64,000 bases of DNA, taken from contig JACZZP010000009.1 of the NCBI GenBank assembly GCA_015183035.1, positions 1,364,001-1,428,000 on the forward strand, in the 5' to 3' direction. The position numbers and the translations under genes are program-made. Of this stretch, positions 49,363-60,163 are shown one piece after another (the first letter of the stretch is position 1; each line of letters opens with the position of its first letter). The notes beneath the pieces are model-generated. The model did no database searches, was not told where the DNA came from, and saw nothing but the letters and a program-made list of their open reading frames with translations. Origin of the DNA: Meloidogyne chitwoodi (taxonomy: Eukaryota > Nematoda > Chromadorea > Rhabditida > Meloidogynidae).

Positions 49363-52300
49363 TTATATTTCTTTATCAAATTCTCTTCTAATGAGGTATT
49401 TTCTAATTTGTTCACTTCCTTCACTTTCAATCCAAGAAAGTTTAATTCTTAAATAATCCTTAAATTAAAATATATTTTAAAATAAAATAATTAATTATTA
49501 CAATTTCTAAACGTAAATTATCAGGCCATTGATTTAATAATATTTTTTCAATTAAATTTAATTCTCCCAATGAATGAATTGAATGAAGTAAATTTCTAGC
49601 CATATAATCTGATTTTCCTGTATTTACAGCAAAAAGTATTTTTCTTTCATTTATATTTAATTTTTTTGAAAGTTCTGTCCAAAAAATTTCTCGAAATTTT
49701 TTATTATAATTTAAAGTATATTCATTCTAAAGAAAAATATTTAAATTAAAATTAAGAAAATAAAAATACTTTTAAAGCATTTAAATATATAATTACATTT
49801 CTTGTATTTATAATATCTAAAACTGATTGATAAATTAATTTTTCATCTTGAACACAATTTGAAGCTAATTGTCTAATAATTGAATGTAAAGGTTTTGATT
49901 GTGGTTGTTTAATTAAATTAAATAATAATGATAATTCTGAATAATTAGAATATTTAAATAAATGATAACAAATTGATATTAATTGTTGATAATTATCTGA
50001 TGATAATACTGTTGGATATATTAACCATTTACGAACCTTTATTAAAATAGTAATTATATTTATTTATTTATTTTGTAAGGCGGGGAACAAGGTCCAGACT
50101 CTTATAACCCCCACTTTTATCAATTAGAGTCTTATTATACCCCATCACCTCTCAAGCAGATTATTAATTTCTATATTTTGGATCATATAGGTATTTGGCA
50201 TTTTAACTCACTTAATAAACTATTATTTTGTCCGAATGTGTGACTTAAAAGTATCTTCTGCGCCTTCCCCGGCTTATCCTCAAGGTACTCGGACGGTTAT
50301 TGGAACGACGACCGTGCTGACTTATATAACTATTTATTTATTTATTTATTTAAAAAATACTTGTTTATTTTCAGCACAAGTACCTAAATTAGCTGAACAT
50401 CTTAATTGATAAAGTTTTGATAAACGAAGAGGATTTAAAAGCCATAAAGCTGCTAATTCTGGATCAGTTCCTTCACTAGTAGAAATTATTAATTGTTTAT
50501 CCAATTTTAATATTACTGGCAATAAATGTACAATAAGAGAACCAAAAATTTCACTAGCAGAAAATAATTCTAAAAATGAATGTAATGCATCTAAACCAAC
50601 TAAAAGTACTCCTAATTCATTTTCTTTAGCCAAATAACTTAATTAATTATTTTAATATATTTTTAATTAAAACAAATAAAACATTTTATTATTTAATATT
50701 AATTTTAAAAAATTAAAAACAAAAAACCTAAGTAAATAAACAAATAAATGAGGTTGTAGTGATTCTTTAAGAAAATATTCTGAATCAACAATTAATTGAA
50801 TTCTTGACATTGTTGGTATTTCTTGATGATTTTTATGTAACTAAATTAAATTAATTAATTTAATTTATAAAAATAACCTGTTTAATAATTAATTTCCAAT
50901 TTAAAAAATCATAATTAACTCTATAAGAATATATCCAATGAGGATTTGCTAATAAATAATTTTCTTTTTCTAATCCAATATCTATAAAACGAATAGTTTC
51001 ATTAATTAACCAAAATTGTCTAAATATTTGTCCATTTTTAGATTTTATAGAACCAAATGAATAACTAAAAGGTATTAACCATAATAATATATTATTATTA
51101 TTTTGTTGTTGTTTTTCACTTCTTTTATTTAAAAATTTAATTGAAGAATTTGTAAAATAAATATTATTTTTATTATTATTTTTTATTTTTGATGAAAAAA
51201 TATTATTATTTTGTTTTCTTCTTTTTCTTTGATTTTTTTGTTGTTTTTTTAATAAATTAATTTCTTTTTTTGTTAAATTATTATTATTATTTTGTTCTTC
51301 TAAATCATTAATAATCCAATTATTTATTTTATTTTCTTCTTCTCTTTTCCTTCTTTTTTTATTTAAATAAATTAAATTATTATTTTTATCTGTTTGACCT
51401 TGTTTTAATTGAATTGTTTTATCTTCATAATTTCTTTTAATTTCAATTTGTGGTATTCCTTTATTAATAAGCCAAGATTCTATTACTTCTTTTAATTTAA
51501 TATTATCATCAATAGCACCATGATTTTCTACATTTATTGGAAAAATATTCCAAAGAGAATTTCTATCAACTGACTAAATTTATTAATATTTATTTTAATT
51601 ATATTTTTAAATTTACTTTAAAAGCATTTTCTTTTAAAAAACGAGTAATTGAACTTTTAAAAATTATTGGTCCAACTAAATCTTTTATCATTTTAACAAT
51701 TACTGCTCCTTTAGTATAAAGTTGAATATTGTCAAAAAGATTATCTAATTGTTTAGAATTTTGAATTTTATTAATAAGTGAAGATTTTCCATTATTTATT
51801 GATTGTTTATTAATTAATTCAATTAATTTTAAATAATATTCATGTTCTGTTAATTTTGGATAATTATTAGAATTTAAAAAATCAAAAACAAAATAGGAAG
51901 TAAATCCTTCACTTAACCAAAGTTCTTCCCAATCCCAAATTGAAACTAAATTACCAAACCTTTTTTTAATAAAATTAAATAATTAATTAAATATATTTAT
52001 AATTAAACCATTGATGTATTAATTCATGTGTTATTATTTTTTCAATTCTATATTTTTCAGCTAATTTATCAATTGCTAAAAGATTTTTTCTTTGATTATT
52101 ATTTTCTTCTTCTTTTGAATTAATAATAATATCTTCATTTATTGGTAAAGTATTATCTCCAATTGAAAGACGTATAGTGTCAGAATGAAGAATAATTAAT
52201 CCCCAATTTTCCATTCCTCCAACTGGATATTTTGGAGTTAAAAAAATATCTAATTTAGATAATGGATATTTAACCTTTAAAATTAAAATATATTTTTTAA

Positions 52301-54502
52301 TTTTTAAAAATAAAAAATTCAAACAGAAAAATCTTCTTGTAATCTGTCAAACATAATTGGTGAAAAATTAGCAACAAAATGTGAAGTTAAAATATCTTGA
52401 GATGTTGTACTCCAAATATTTAAATTAATATTTGTTTTTGATGTTTTGACTTGTATAGTTGGTTTATTAAAAGGTAAAGTAACAATTGAAAATAAATATA
52501 AAGGCATTGGAGGACTTATTTCAAAATAAGTTATTTTTAATAATTTATTATTATTATTTAATTCTTCTTTATTTTCAATTGATTTTGTATTAAATAAAAT
52601 TAAAGTGTCCTTAAAATGTAAAACAGATAAATTAAATGTTGATCTAATTGAAGGTTCATCCAAACAAGGAAAAAATGTTCTAGCAAAATTAGGTTCAAAT
52701 TTAGTTGAAAAACCATTAACTAATTGATGTTTTGAAGGTAAAGAAGATGATAAAGGATTATTTGGAAAACAATGAGTACCTTCATTTTCTGATTGACAAA
52801 TTCTTGTATTAAATTCAATATAAAGCCAATACCTTTTTTAAATAAATAAATAAATAATTTAAATTAATTAATTAATTAACCATCCAATATTTAATCTTTC
52901 TTTTAAAATTAAACGAATAAATTCACGTTCAATTTGTCTTTTAACAGATTTAATTTCTACATTAATTTTTCCTGATTCTGTTTGATAATAAAGTTTAATA
53001 CGTTGAATAAAAATATTTGTTCCAGAATGAAAAATAATTTCATCATCTGTAGAATTACCAAATGATTCTAATAAAATTGAAATATTTCCACGTATTTTTG
53101 GCCAATCAACAATGCCATAAAATTCAGTTAAATCTAACTTTAAAAAATAAAAATTAAAAATAAATATATTATTTTAAATAATATTACATAAATATTATAA
53201 TGTTTAGGTAAAACAATTTTAGGTAAAGGTATAATTGGATAATTTACTAATTTAGAATTAATTGTTGTTTTAGAATGATGAACAATATTTTCAATAAATT
53301 GTATAGAAGAAATAATACCAAAATCTTCATTATTATTTTGATTATTTAAAATATCTTCATCAAATTGTGGTGGATAAATATCTTTAATTGTTTTTTGTTT
53401 ATTTTTCTCAATATTCTATAAATAAATAATTAATTATAATTAAAATATTTTTAATAAAAAATAAAAGCAAAAAAAGCCTTTTTAGAATTATTTGTAAGTT
53501 AAAGTTAGTATTTTAATTAATTATAATTTTATTAGAGTTATTCTTCTGTTGTGGTGAAGGATTGCTGATTGAAGTAAGAAAAGTCAGGGAAATTAAGTTG
53601 GTGATCTCTTTTTTATTATTTTAACATTTGTTAAATATTTTATATATAAATTAATGTTTTTGTGTCAGTTTAGTTTAATAAAATATATTTTTTACCTTTT
53701 TAAATTCTAATAATTCTTTTTTTTCTTCTTTTTGGTGATTTTTTATTATTAAAGATTCATTAATTTTATTAATTGAAGAATTAAAAGTTAAGGAGTTATT
53801 AGTCTTTATTATTAAAATAATGTTAGTTTATTAATTTTAAATATATTTACTTTATTATTATTATTTAAAGGTAAATGTGCCTCAGATGCAAAATGACCAA
53901 TAAGAAATGCAAGAAAAAGAGCTAAAACAAATATAGCATTAAGTAATAAACAAAGAACACATTTTCCACAAATTCCATTTCCAGATTCTAATTTTTCCCA
54001 TTCATTAAGAGGAGCTATTTCATCAAGATTTTCTTTTTAAAATTTATTTAAAAAAATAAAATAAATAAAAAATACTTTCTTCTATTGTCATTCTATTATT
54101 ATTTCTTTTTTTAGGAAATAATGATTTAGTTAAAGATTGAGGAATTGCTCTAGGTGGTAATTGTTTTATTTTTTTAGATTCTAAAAATAAAAATAATTAT
54201 TTAAATAAATAAATAAATACCAATATTTATTAATGATGGCTGACGATAATTATTAAATAATAATTTTAAAGGAGGAGAAGAAGAAGAAAGACTTGGAAGA
54301 CTGGCTAAACGATTTGATTGAGAAAGAGGAATTAATTCATTTAATGTTTCTCTTATATAAGTTTTAGGTACAGAATTAAGTGATTGGCACATTAATAAAT
54401 TATCTTTTTTTTTTAAATTAAAAATAAATTTTATTAATTTTAAAATTATTATTAACCTTTAAAAGGATGTTGTTTTTTATTTTTTATATTTTCATCAGTC
54501 AT
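49363..54502 (-). CDS. M1-family zinc aminopeptidase, type II membrane protein
   Basis: Removes N-terminal residues from peptides outside the cell or in a vesicle lumen. The start at 54502 gives a cytosolic tail of over 100 residues (MTDENIKNKKQHPFK..., Ser/Pro-rich) followed by one membrane segment (CVLCLLLNAIFVLALFLAFL, then IGHFAS). The lumenal part has an Asn-rich stem, then the M1 N-domain (YPIIPLPKIVLPKHYNIYVK, FARTFFPCLDEPSIRSTFNL). Exopeptidase motif: GGMENWG (about 52201-52224). Zinc site: HELIHQWF (about 52008-52032), then WEELWLSEGFTSY with the third ligand Glu. Catalytic Tyr region: LYTKGAVIVKMI. An unusual Asn/Lys/Gln-rich insert (about 51090-51420) separates the catalytic from the C-terminal domain. 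The latter ends IRKYLIRREFDKEI with TAA at 49365-49363. SEGF replaces the common NEGF. All zinc ligands and the catalytic Glu are present, so activity is plausible. Confidence 0.92.
50075..50335. other. GC-richer insert inside an aminopeptidase intron
   Basis: Between the exon ending near 50350 and the one starting near 50040 (minus strand) the intron is about 300 bp instead of about 50. It contains GC-richer sequence (for example CGCCTTCCCCGGCTTATCC and GGAACGACGACCGTGCTGAC). I found no matching arms inside the window and no coding frame. An inserted fragment of a repeat from elsewhere is the simplest idea. Confidence 0.4.
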
Positions 54503-56669
54503 AATTAAATTAAATTATAATATTTTTTAAATATTTTATATGAAGAATTTAAATTTAAAAATATATATTTTTAAAAATAAAATTGAAAGGATTAAGTAAA
54601 ACTACTATTTTTTATTTCATAGGGCAATCGGTCATTGATGGACAACAATAGTAAATAAATACATACACAAGGCATTTTGTGTTTAAAAAATAGGGGAGAT
54701 TAGCCATTACGAGAGAAAAATAAATAGACAAAAATAATTATTTTTAACAAAATATAAAAAAATATAAATATAAATTTAAATAATTTATAAAAGAATATAT
54801 ATAATTAATAAACTAAATAATAATAAAATTAAAAAAATAAATAAATAATTGGATTAAAAAATATTTTTAAAATAATTAAAAATAATAATAATATTGAAAT
54901 ATGAGATACTCTGAAAATAAAAAATAAATTTTTTTTAATAATAAAATAATAATAAATTAATTTATTTTTATAATTTAATTTTAAAAAAATTCAAAAATAT
55001 ATTTTGTGTTATAAAAGTATTTTTTAGGATAAAAAAAAAAGAATAAAATGAGTGTTTGAGATTTGATTTTTTTTTTGAGGGAGAAAATTGACTCCAATTT
55101 ATTTTTTATTTTTTAAAAATATTTATAAATAAATCTAAAAAATATTTTTATTTAAAAATAAAGTAAAAAATAAATTGTTTAATAATTTAAAAAAATAAAA
55201 ATATTTTTTTGTTTAAATTTTATTTGCGCAAATGATTTTTTAGTGAAAAATATTTCAAGTGTTAATGAGTAAGAAAGGGATAGATTTTCACAAATAAATG
55301 GCCAAAAATTAAAAAAATATTTTTGAATTGGACATTGAATTAGAAAAAAGAAAAAAATATATAATTTATTTATTTTTTAATTTTTAGTCTTTTATCTAAA
55401 AAAACATATTAAATTCCAGATGATCGTGACACAAAAAAAAATAAATAAATATGGGAAAATTGTTTTTATAAAAAATACAAATAAATAAAAAAATAAATTA
55501 AATAAATTAGAAATTAAATTAATAAAATGGAAAAATGTTTTAATAATTTATTATAATTTTTTTAAAATAAATAAAGGTATATATATAATATTTGAAATTG
55601 TTTTTATTATTAAAAGAGAATAAATAAATAATATAAAGATTTAAAAATTGATAAAAAAATATTAATTAATTTAAAATCTGGTTTTGAGTAAAAAATAATA
55701 TATTTATATAAAATAATTAATTAAAATATATTTTGGCAAAAATTTAATAAAAAAAAGATAAAATAAAATTATTAATAAATTTTGAAAAAAAAAATAAAAA
55801 ATTATTATTATTTATTAAATTAAAAATTAAAATAATAATTCTTTCCAAATTAGTACATAAAATTTTAAATAAAAAAGGGCCTTTTTCTATTTAAGAAAAA
55901 AAAGAAAATAAAAAGATTGGCAATTGACTTAAATTTAAAATAAAATTACTTTTGTTGAGGACATATAAAAAGAAGAAAAGGTGTTTTGGAAGAATAAATG
56001 GAGACTATAAAATGTAAAAGAGGAAATGTCTTTTTCTTTTTAAATATCTCACAGTGTGAAGTTTTTGTTTAAATAAAAATTATTGGTAATTTAATGGATT
56101 GGCCTATTTATAATAATTTTAAAATTAATTAAATAAAATTATTTTTAATATAAAGATAAATAAATAAAATAAAATTATATTTAATTAATTAATATTTAAA
56201 TAATTATTTGTTTGAAGGAATTGGGCAATAATTGTAGTCATTTTTAATTTATTTTTATTAATCACCAGAATTACATTCTGATCATTTTGTCCTGATTTAA
56301 CAGTATTTTCAGTGAATTTATATAAAGAATAGAATAATCCAGAAAATAAATAGTCTTTTTCTCTTGAAGTAAATAGAAAAATATTTATTTTGAATTTAAA
56401 GGTAATAACAAAATAATTAAATTTATAAAATAAATTTTATTAAATTTTAACTTTTATAATTTTGTTTTGTAAATATATTTATTTATAATATTTGGATTAA
56501 AATTTTAGATAATTTTAGCAGTTAATTTTTTTTCAAATCTGATCATAAAATGAAGATTTCCCTTGCTTGAATATAAAAGAGAAAAAAAAGAATAAATAAT
56601 AATACAACTGTATATTTTCATTTATATAAAATTAATATATTTATTTTATTAAATATTTATTTATTAAAT
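54503..56669. other. Long AT-rich intergenic stretch
   Basis: Almost pure A/T with runs of AAATAAATAAA. A short less AT-rich patch lies at 54615-54720. No exon chain, RNA gene or inverted repeat recognised. Contains the presumed aminopeptidase promoter. Confidence 0.5.
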
Positions 56670-57592
56670 CTAAGCATAATTAATAGGTCCATGTTCTTGA
56701 AATGCTTTGCAAAGAATATTTGAAAAGATAATAGAAAAGAATTGAACAAGTAAAAGTAATATTCCACATAATAATAATCCATTACCTAATGAATCTATTT
56801 TACCAATTAATGCTGAATAACAGTCTTCCTTTTTTTAATTAATTTTTAAAAAATTAAATTAATTTAAACTTTATTTTTTAATTCTCCAAGACATAATTCT
56901 TCTTTAATATAAATATATTTAGTTTCTACAGTAGCTCCACAACATTTAAGTAAATCTTCTATAGGTTTTAAATTCTTACGTCCATCCTCTGTTTCAGCAC
57001 TTTTAACTTTAAAAAATAAATAAATTAAAATAAAAATATTATATACCAAATACACTATGCAAATTTTCTAATAATTCACTACGATTTGTAAATAAAGATA
57101 TAAGAACATAAAGTTCAATTAATGAAAGAATTAAAATAAGAATAGAAAACTAAATTAATTAATTAAAATAATTAAATTAATTAATTTTAAATCTAACCAA
57201 ACTTAAAAGTACTAAACTTTCACATGCAGTACCACAACATCCCAAAAATCCAACAACTAATAAAAGAGCACCAACAGCAACTAAAATCCATAAACATGAT
57301 TGATACTATTTAAATAATTATTTAATTAATTAATTAATTAAATAAATAAAAATACTTGTGCTAATAAATTAATTATTTTATTATCAAGATGCATTTTTTG
57401 AGCAAATTCACGAAAATTTTTATCAAAATTTTTATCTAAATTTGCCTGAAATTTTATTTTATAAAAATTATTAAATTAATATAAAATTACCCAAAGTGAA
57501 AATCCAAAAAGAACACCTCCAAAAATAAAAATTAAAAAATTAGCTATGAAAACAAAGAATTTAATCATCTGATTTGCTGCACCATAAACCAT
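56670..57592 (-). CDS. Tetraspanin, upstream paralogue A
   Basis: Four-pass membrane organiser of cell-surface protein complexes. ATG at 57592, TAG at 56672-56670, six or so exons with short introns. TM1 is in MIKFFVFIANFLIFIFGGVL; TM2 is in WILVAVGALLLVVGFLGCCG; TM3 is in FSILILILSLIELYVLISLF; TM4 is in GLLLCGILLLLVQFFSIIFS. The large extracellular loop holds LLKCCGATVE, ELCLGEL and EDCYSALIG, which is the CCG signature plus two further cysteines for two disulphides. Membrane-proximal cysteines (GFLGCCG, NILCKAF) could be palmitoylated. The C-terminal tail is short (EHGPINYA). It shares exon plan and most of its sequence with the gene at 61393-62294, showing a tandem duplication. Confidence 0.92.
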
Positions 57593-58315
57593 TTTTTAAT
57601 TTAATTTTAAAATATATTTATTTTATAAAAAATAAAAATATATATATATTTAAATTAATTAAATAACTAAGATTTTTTTGAATATTTTTTTTAATTAAAT
57701 TATTAAAATTATTTAATTAAATTTAAAAACTTTTATTTATTTATTTATAAAATAAATTAAAAAATAAAGGTTAAAATATTGCTTAATCATAAATAAATTA
57801 AAAATATAATATAAATAAATAAATGAAAAAGTAAACGTTTTTCTTTTAAATAAATGTGTGATTAATATTTTTATTATTTATTTATTTATTTAAAATTATT
57901 AATAAGAATTTTTAATTAATAAATTTTTATATTTTTTAATTTTAAGAATTATATAAAAATAAATTTAAAAAAAACAAATTATATAAAAATATCAGAGTAA
58001 ATATTATAATAATAATATATTTATTTATTTATAAATATTATCATTTAATAATATTTTTGTTTATATTATTATTAAAAATTAAAGATAAGAAGAAATAATT
58101 ATATTTAAAAAATGATAAAAAATTAAATGTTTTTGTTGTTAATGAATTAACAGAAAAAATAACTTTTTTTTTCAAAATAAATTCAAAAAATGAGCCCTTT
58201 ATTTTTAATATTTTTAATTAAAAAAACTTTAATTTAATAAATTTATTATTTATAATTATATATAAAAAAACAATTAAATAAATAAATTAATTAATTAATA
58301 TTTTTGTTTTCTTCA
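57593..58315. other. AT-rich spacer
   Basis: A/T-only spacer with TTTATTTA runs, presumably holding the promoter of tetraspanin A. No gene or repeat structure seen. Confidence 0.45.
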
Positions 58316-58669
58316 CTATTTTTTATTATTAATTGTTTTAGTCTTCCTTGTTATGTTTTTTATCTCAATTGTTTTAATTTCTTCTTTTTCTTCTTCAGCT
58401 TTAGCCTTACCAATAAAGTACCAAACAGAAGCAGCAATTAAAACAATCAGAACTCTTAAAAATAAATTAATTTATTTAAAACAAAAAATATTTTATTATT
58501 TTTAAACTTACATAACAATAATTATTAAAATAATTTTAGAATTCCCTCCTTGATTATCACTTCTTTTAAGTCGTAATTGTGGAATATCATTTGAATTTAA
58601 ATAATTTGTACCATCAACAATTAAAATCAAAAATAGAAATAAAACAAAATAATTCTTGATAGCAGCCAT
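58316..58669 (-). CDS. Small type I membrane protein, 98 residues
   Basis: Exon 1 58669-58512 and exon 2 58454-58316 join in frame across a 57-bp intron (297 nt, stop TAG). MAAIKNYFVLFLFLILIVDG is a signal peptide. A short lumenal part follows (NYLNSNDIPQLRLKRSDNQG), containing LRLKR, a possible furin-type site. Then one membrane segment (KIILIIIVMVLIVLIAASVW, then YFIG) and a charged cytosolic tail (KAKAEEEKEEIKTIEIKN...). I recognise no family. It lies on the same strand as, and between, the two tetraspanin genes. The complete signal-stem-membrane-tail layout and clean splice join support a real gene. Confidence 0.72.
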
Positions 58670-59407
58670 ATTTAAAATTATGAATATTGGAGAATAATTT
58701 AATTTTTAATACTATGAAATGTAATTATTTGAAAGAATAAAATAATTAAAAAAATAAAAGCTTTTATATAAACCTTTTAATTATTATTAACTTAATTTTA
58801 AAGTTATATAAAAATGGGAATATATTAAATATAAAGAGTTGTGAAAATATGTTTAACATTTCAGGGCTCAAAATTAGTTGTTTTGACAAATTATTAAATT
58901 ATCTTAAAACACATAAATCACTTAGGATTGAGGAATTAATTAAAACAAATATATTTTTTTACCTCATAAAATGTAAAAAATTCCACCTATAAGAATAAAA
59001 TAGGGTGTTTTTTGAGTTTTTTTATAATAACTTTATAAATTTTGATTTTTATATATATAAAGTTATATCCATTCGATAGATTAGGGAAAGGGCTATCGAA
59101 TGTATATAAACGTTTTTTGAAAAAATTCGAACAATGTCGAAAAAATGTCAAAAAACGTGTTTTTTTTTAAGAGAAAAAGGGGCAGTAACTGTGGTTTTTG
59201 GACTACAACTTTTTTGTAGATAAAAGTACAGAGTTGGTCCCAGCGAGAGGGCACACCTTCAGACTTTGGGCTATCCAATGGTATAAAAATTGTTCTGATC
59301 GGATAAAGATAAAAGGTAGATGTCCTCTGGAATGGAATTTAAAAATTGAGATTTATGAGATGGTAGGCAAAGACAAAAGAACTTTTATTGAAAAATGGAT
59401 AAGATGA

Positions 59408-59472
59408 GTTGTGGTGTAGTGGTAATGTGCTTGATTTGCTAATTCCAATGCGGGTTCGAACTCGTAGGTCGG
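59408..59472 (+). other. tRNA-like segment within the element
   Basis: An A-box-like TGGTGTAGTGG and a B-box-like GGTTCGAACTC are spaced as in a tRNA, with a TTGCTAA heptamer where an anticodon loop would lie (GCT in the middle). The 5' and 3' ends do not pair as an acceptor stem and the T loop is one base short. It is not a functional tRNA. It could serve as an internal RNA polymerase III promoter or be a SINE-derived relic. Confidence 0.35.
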
Positions 59473-59496
59473 AAAATTTTTTTAAAATGTTTCAAG

Positions 59497-60007
59497 GCCA
59501 TCTAGACGCAAGACAAATAATCGCAAGGGTCCATCTAGACGCAGGACAATTAATTGCAAGGGCCATTTAGACGCAGGACAATTAATCGCAAGGGGCCATT
59601 TAGACGCAAGACAAGTAATCGCAAGGGGCCATTTAGCCACAAGACAATTAATCGCAAGGGGCCATCTAGACGCAAGACAATTAATCGCAAGGGGCCATTT
59701 AGACGCAAGACAATTAATCGCAAGGGGCCATCTAGATGCAGGACAATTAATCGTAAGGGGCCATCTAGACGCAGGACAATTAATCGCAATGAGCCATCTA
59801 GACGCAGTACAATTAATCGCAAAGAGCCATCTAGACGCAGTACAATTAATCGCAAAGAGCCATCTAGACGCAGGACAAGTATTCGCAAGGGGCCATCTAG
59901 ACGCAGGACAATTAATCGCAATGAGCCATCTAGACGCAGGATAAGTAATCGCGAGGGGACATTTAGACGCATGAGAAATAAACACATGAAGCAAATTAGA
60001 CGCATGC
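59497..60007. repeat. Minisatellite, 16 copies of a 33-bp unit
   Basis: The AGACGCA word (with single-base variants) recurs at 59504, 59537, 59569 and then every 33 bases to 59998. One interval is 32; the others are exactly 33. The unit reads CATCTAGACGCAGGACAATT then AATCGCAAGGGGC. Because 33 is divisible by three and the unit has no stop in several frames, three overlapping open frames of 150-190 codons appear on both strands. These are by-products of the array rather than genes, since no splice partners or start context support them. Confidence 0.93.
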
Positions 60008-60163
60008 ATGTTTTTTGACATTTTTCGACATTGTTCGACGATAGCCCTTTCCATTATCTATCGAATGGATATACATTAATATATATAAAGATTCATATAA
60101 ATAAAAATTAAAAAAGTTATTTAAACAATTTAAAAAAACACCCTATATTCCTCTTATAGGTGG

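Noticed and set aside
59482..60054. Open frame of 190 codons (minus) and overlapping frames of 151 and 154 codons
   Set aside because: All run through the 33-bp array; a 3n period without stops opens several frames at once, and none has splice partners or a credible start.
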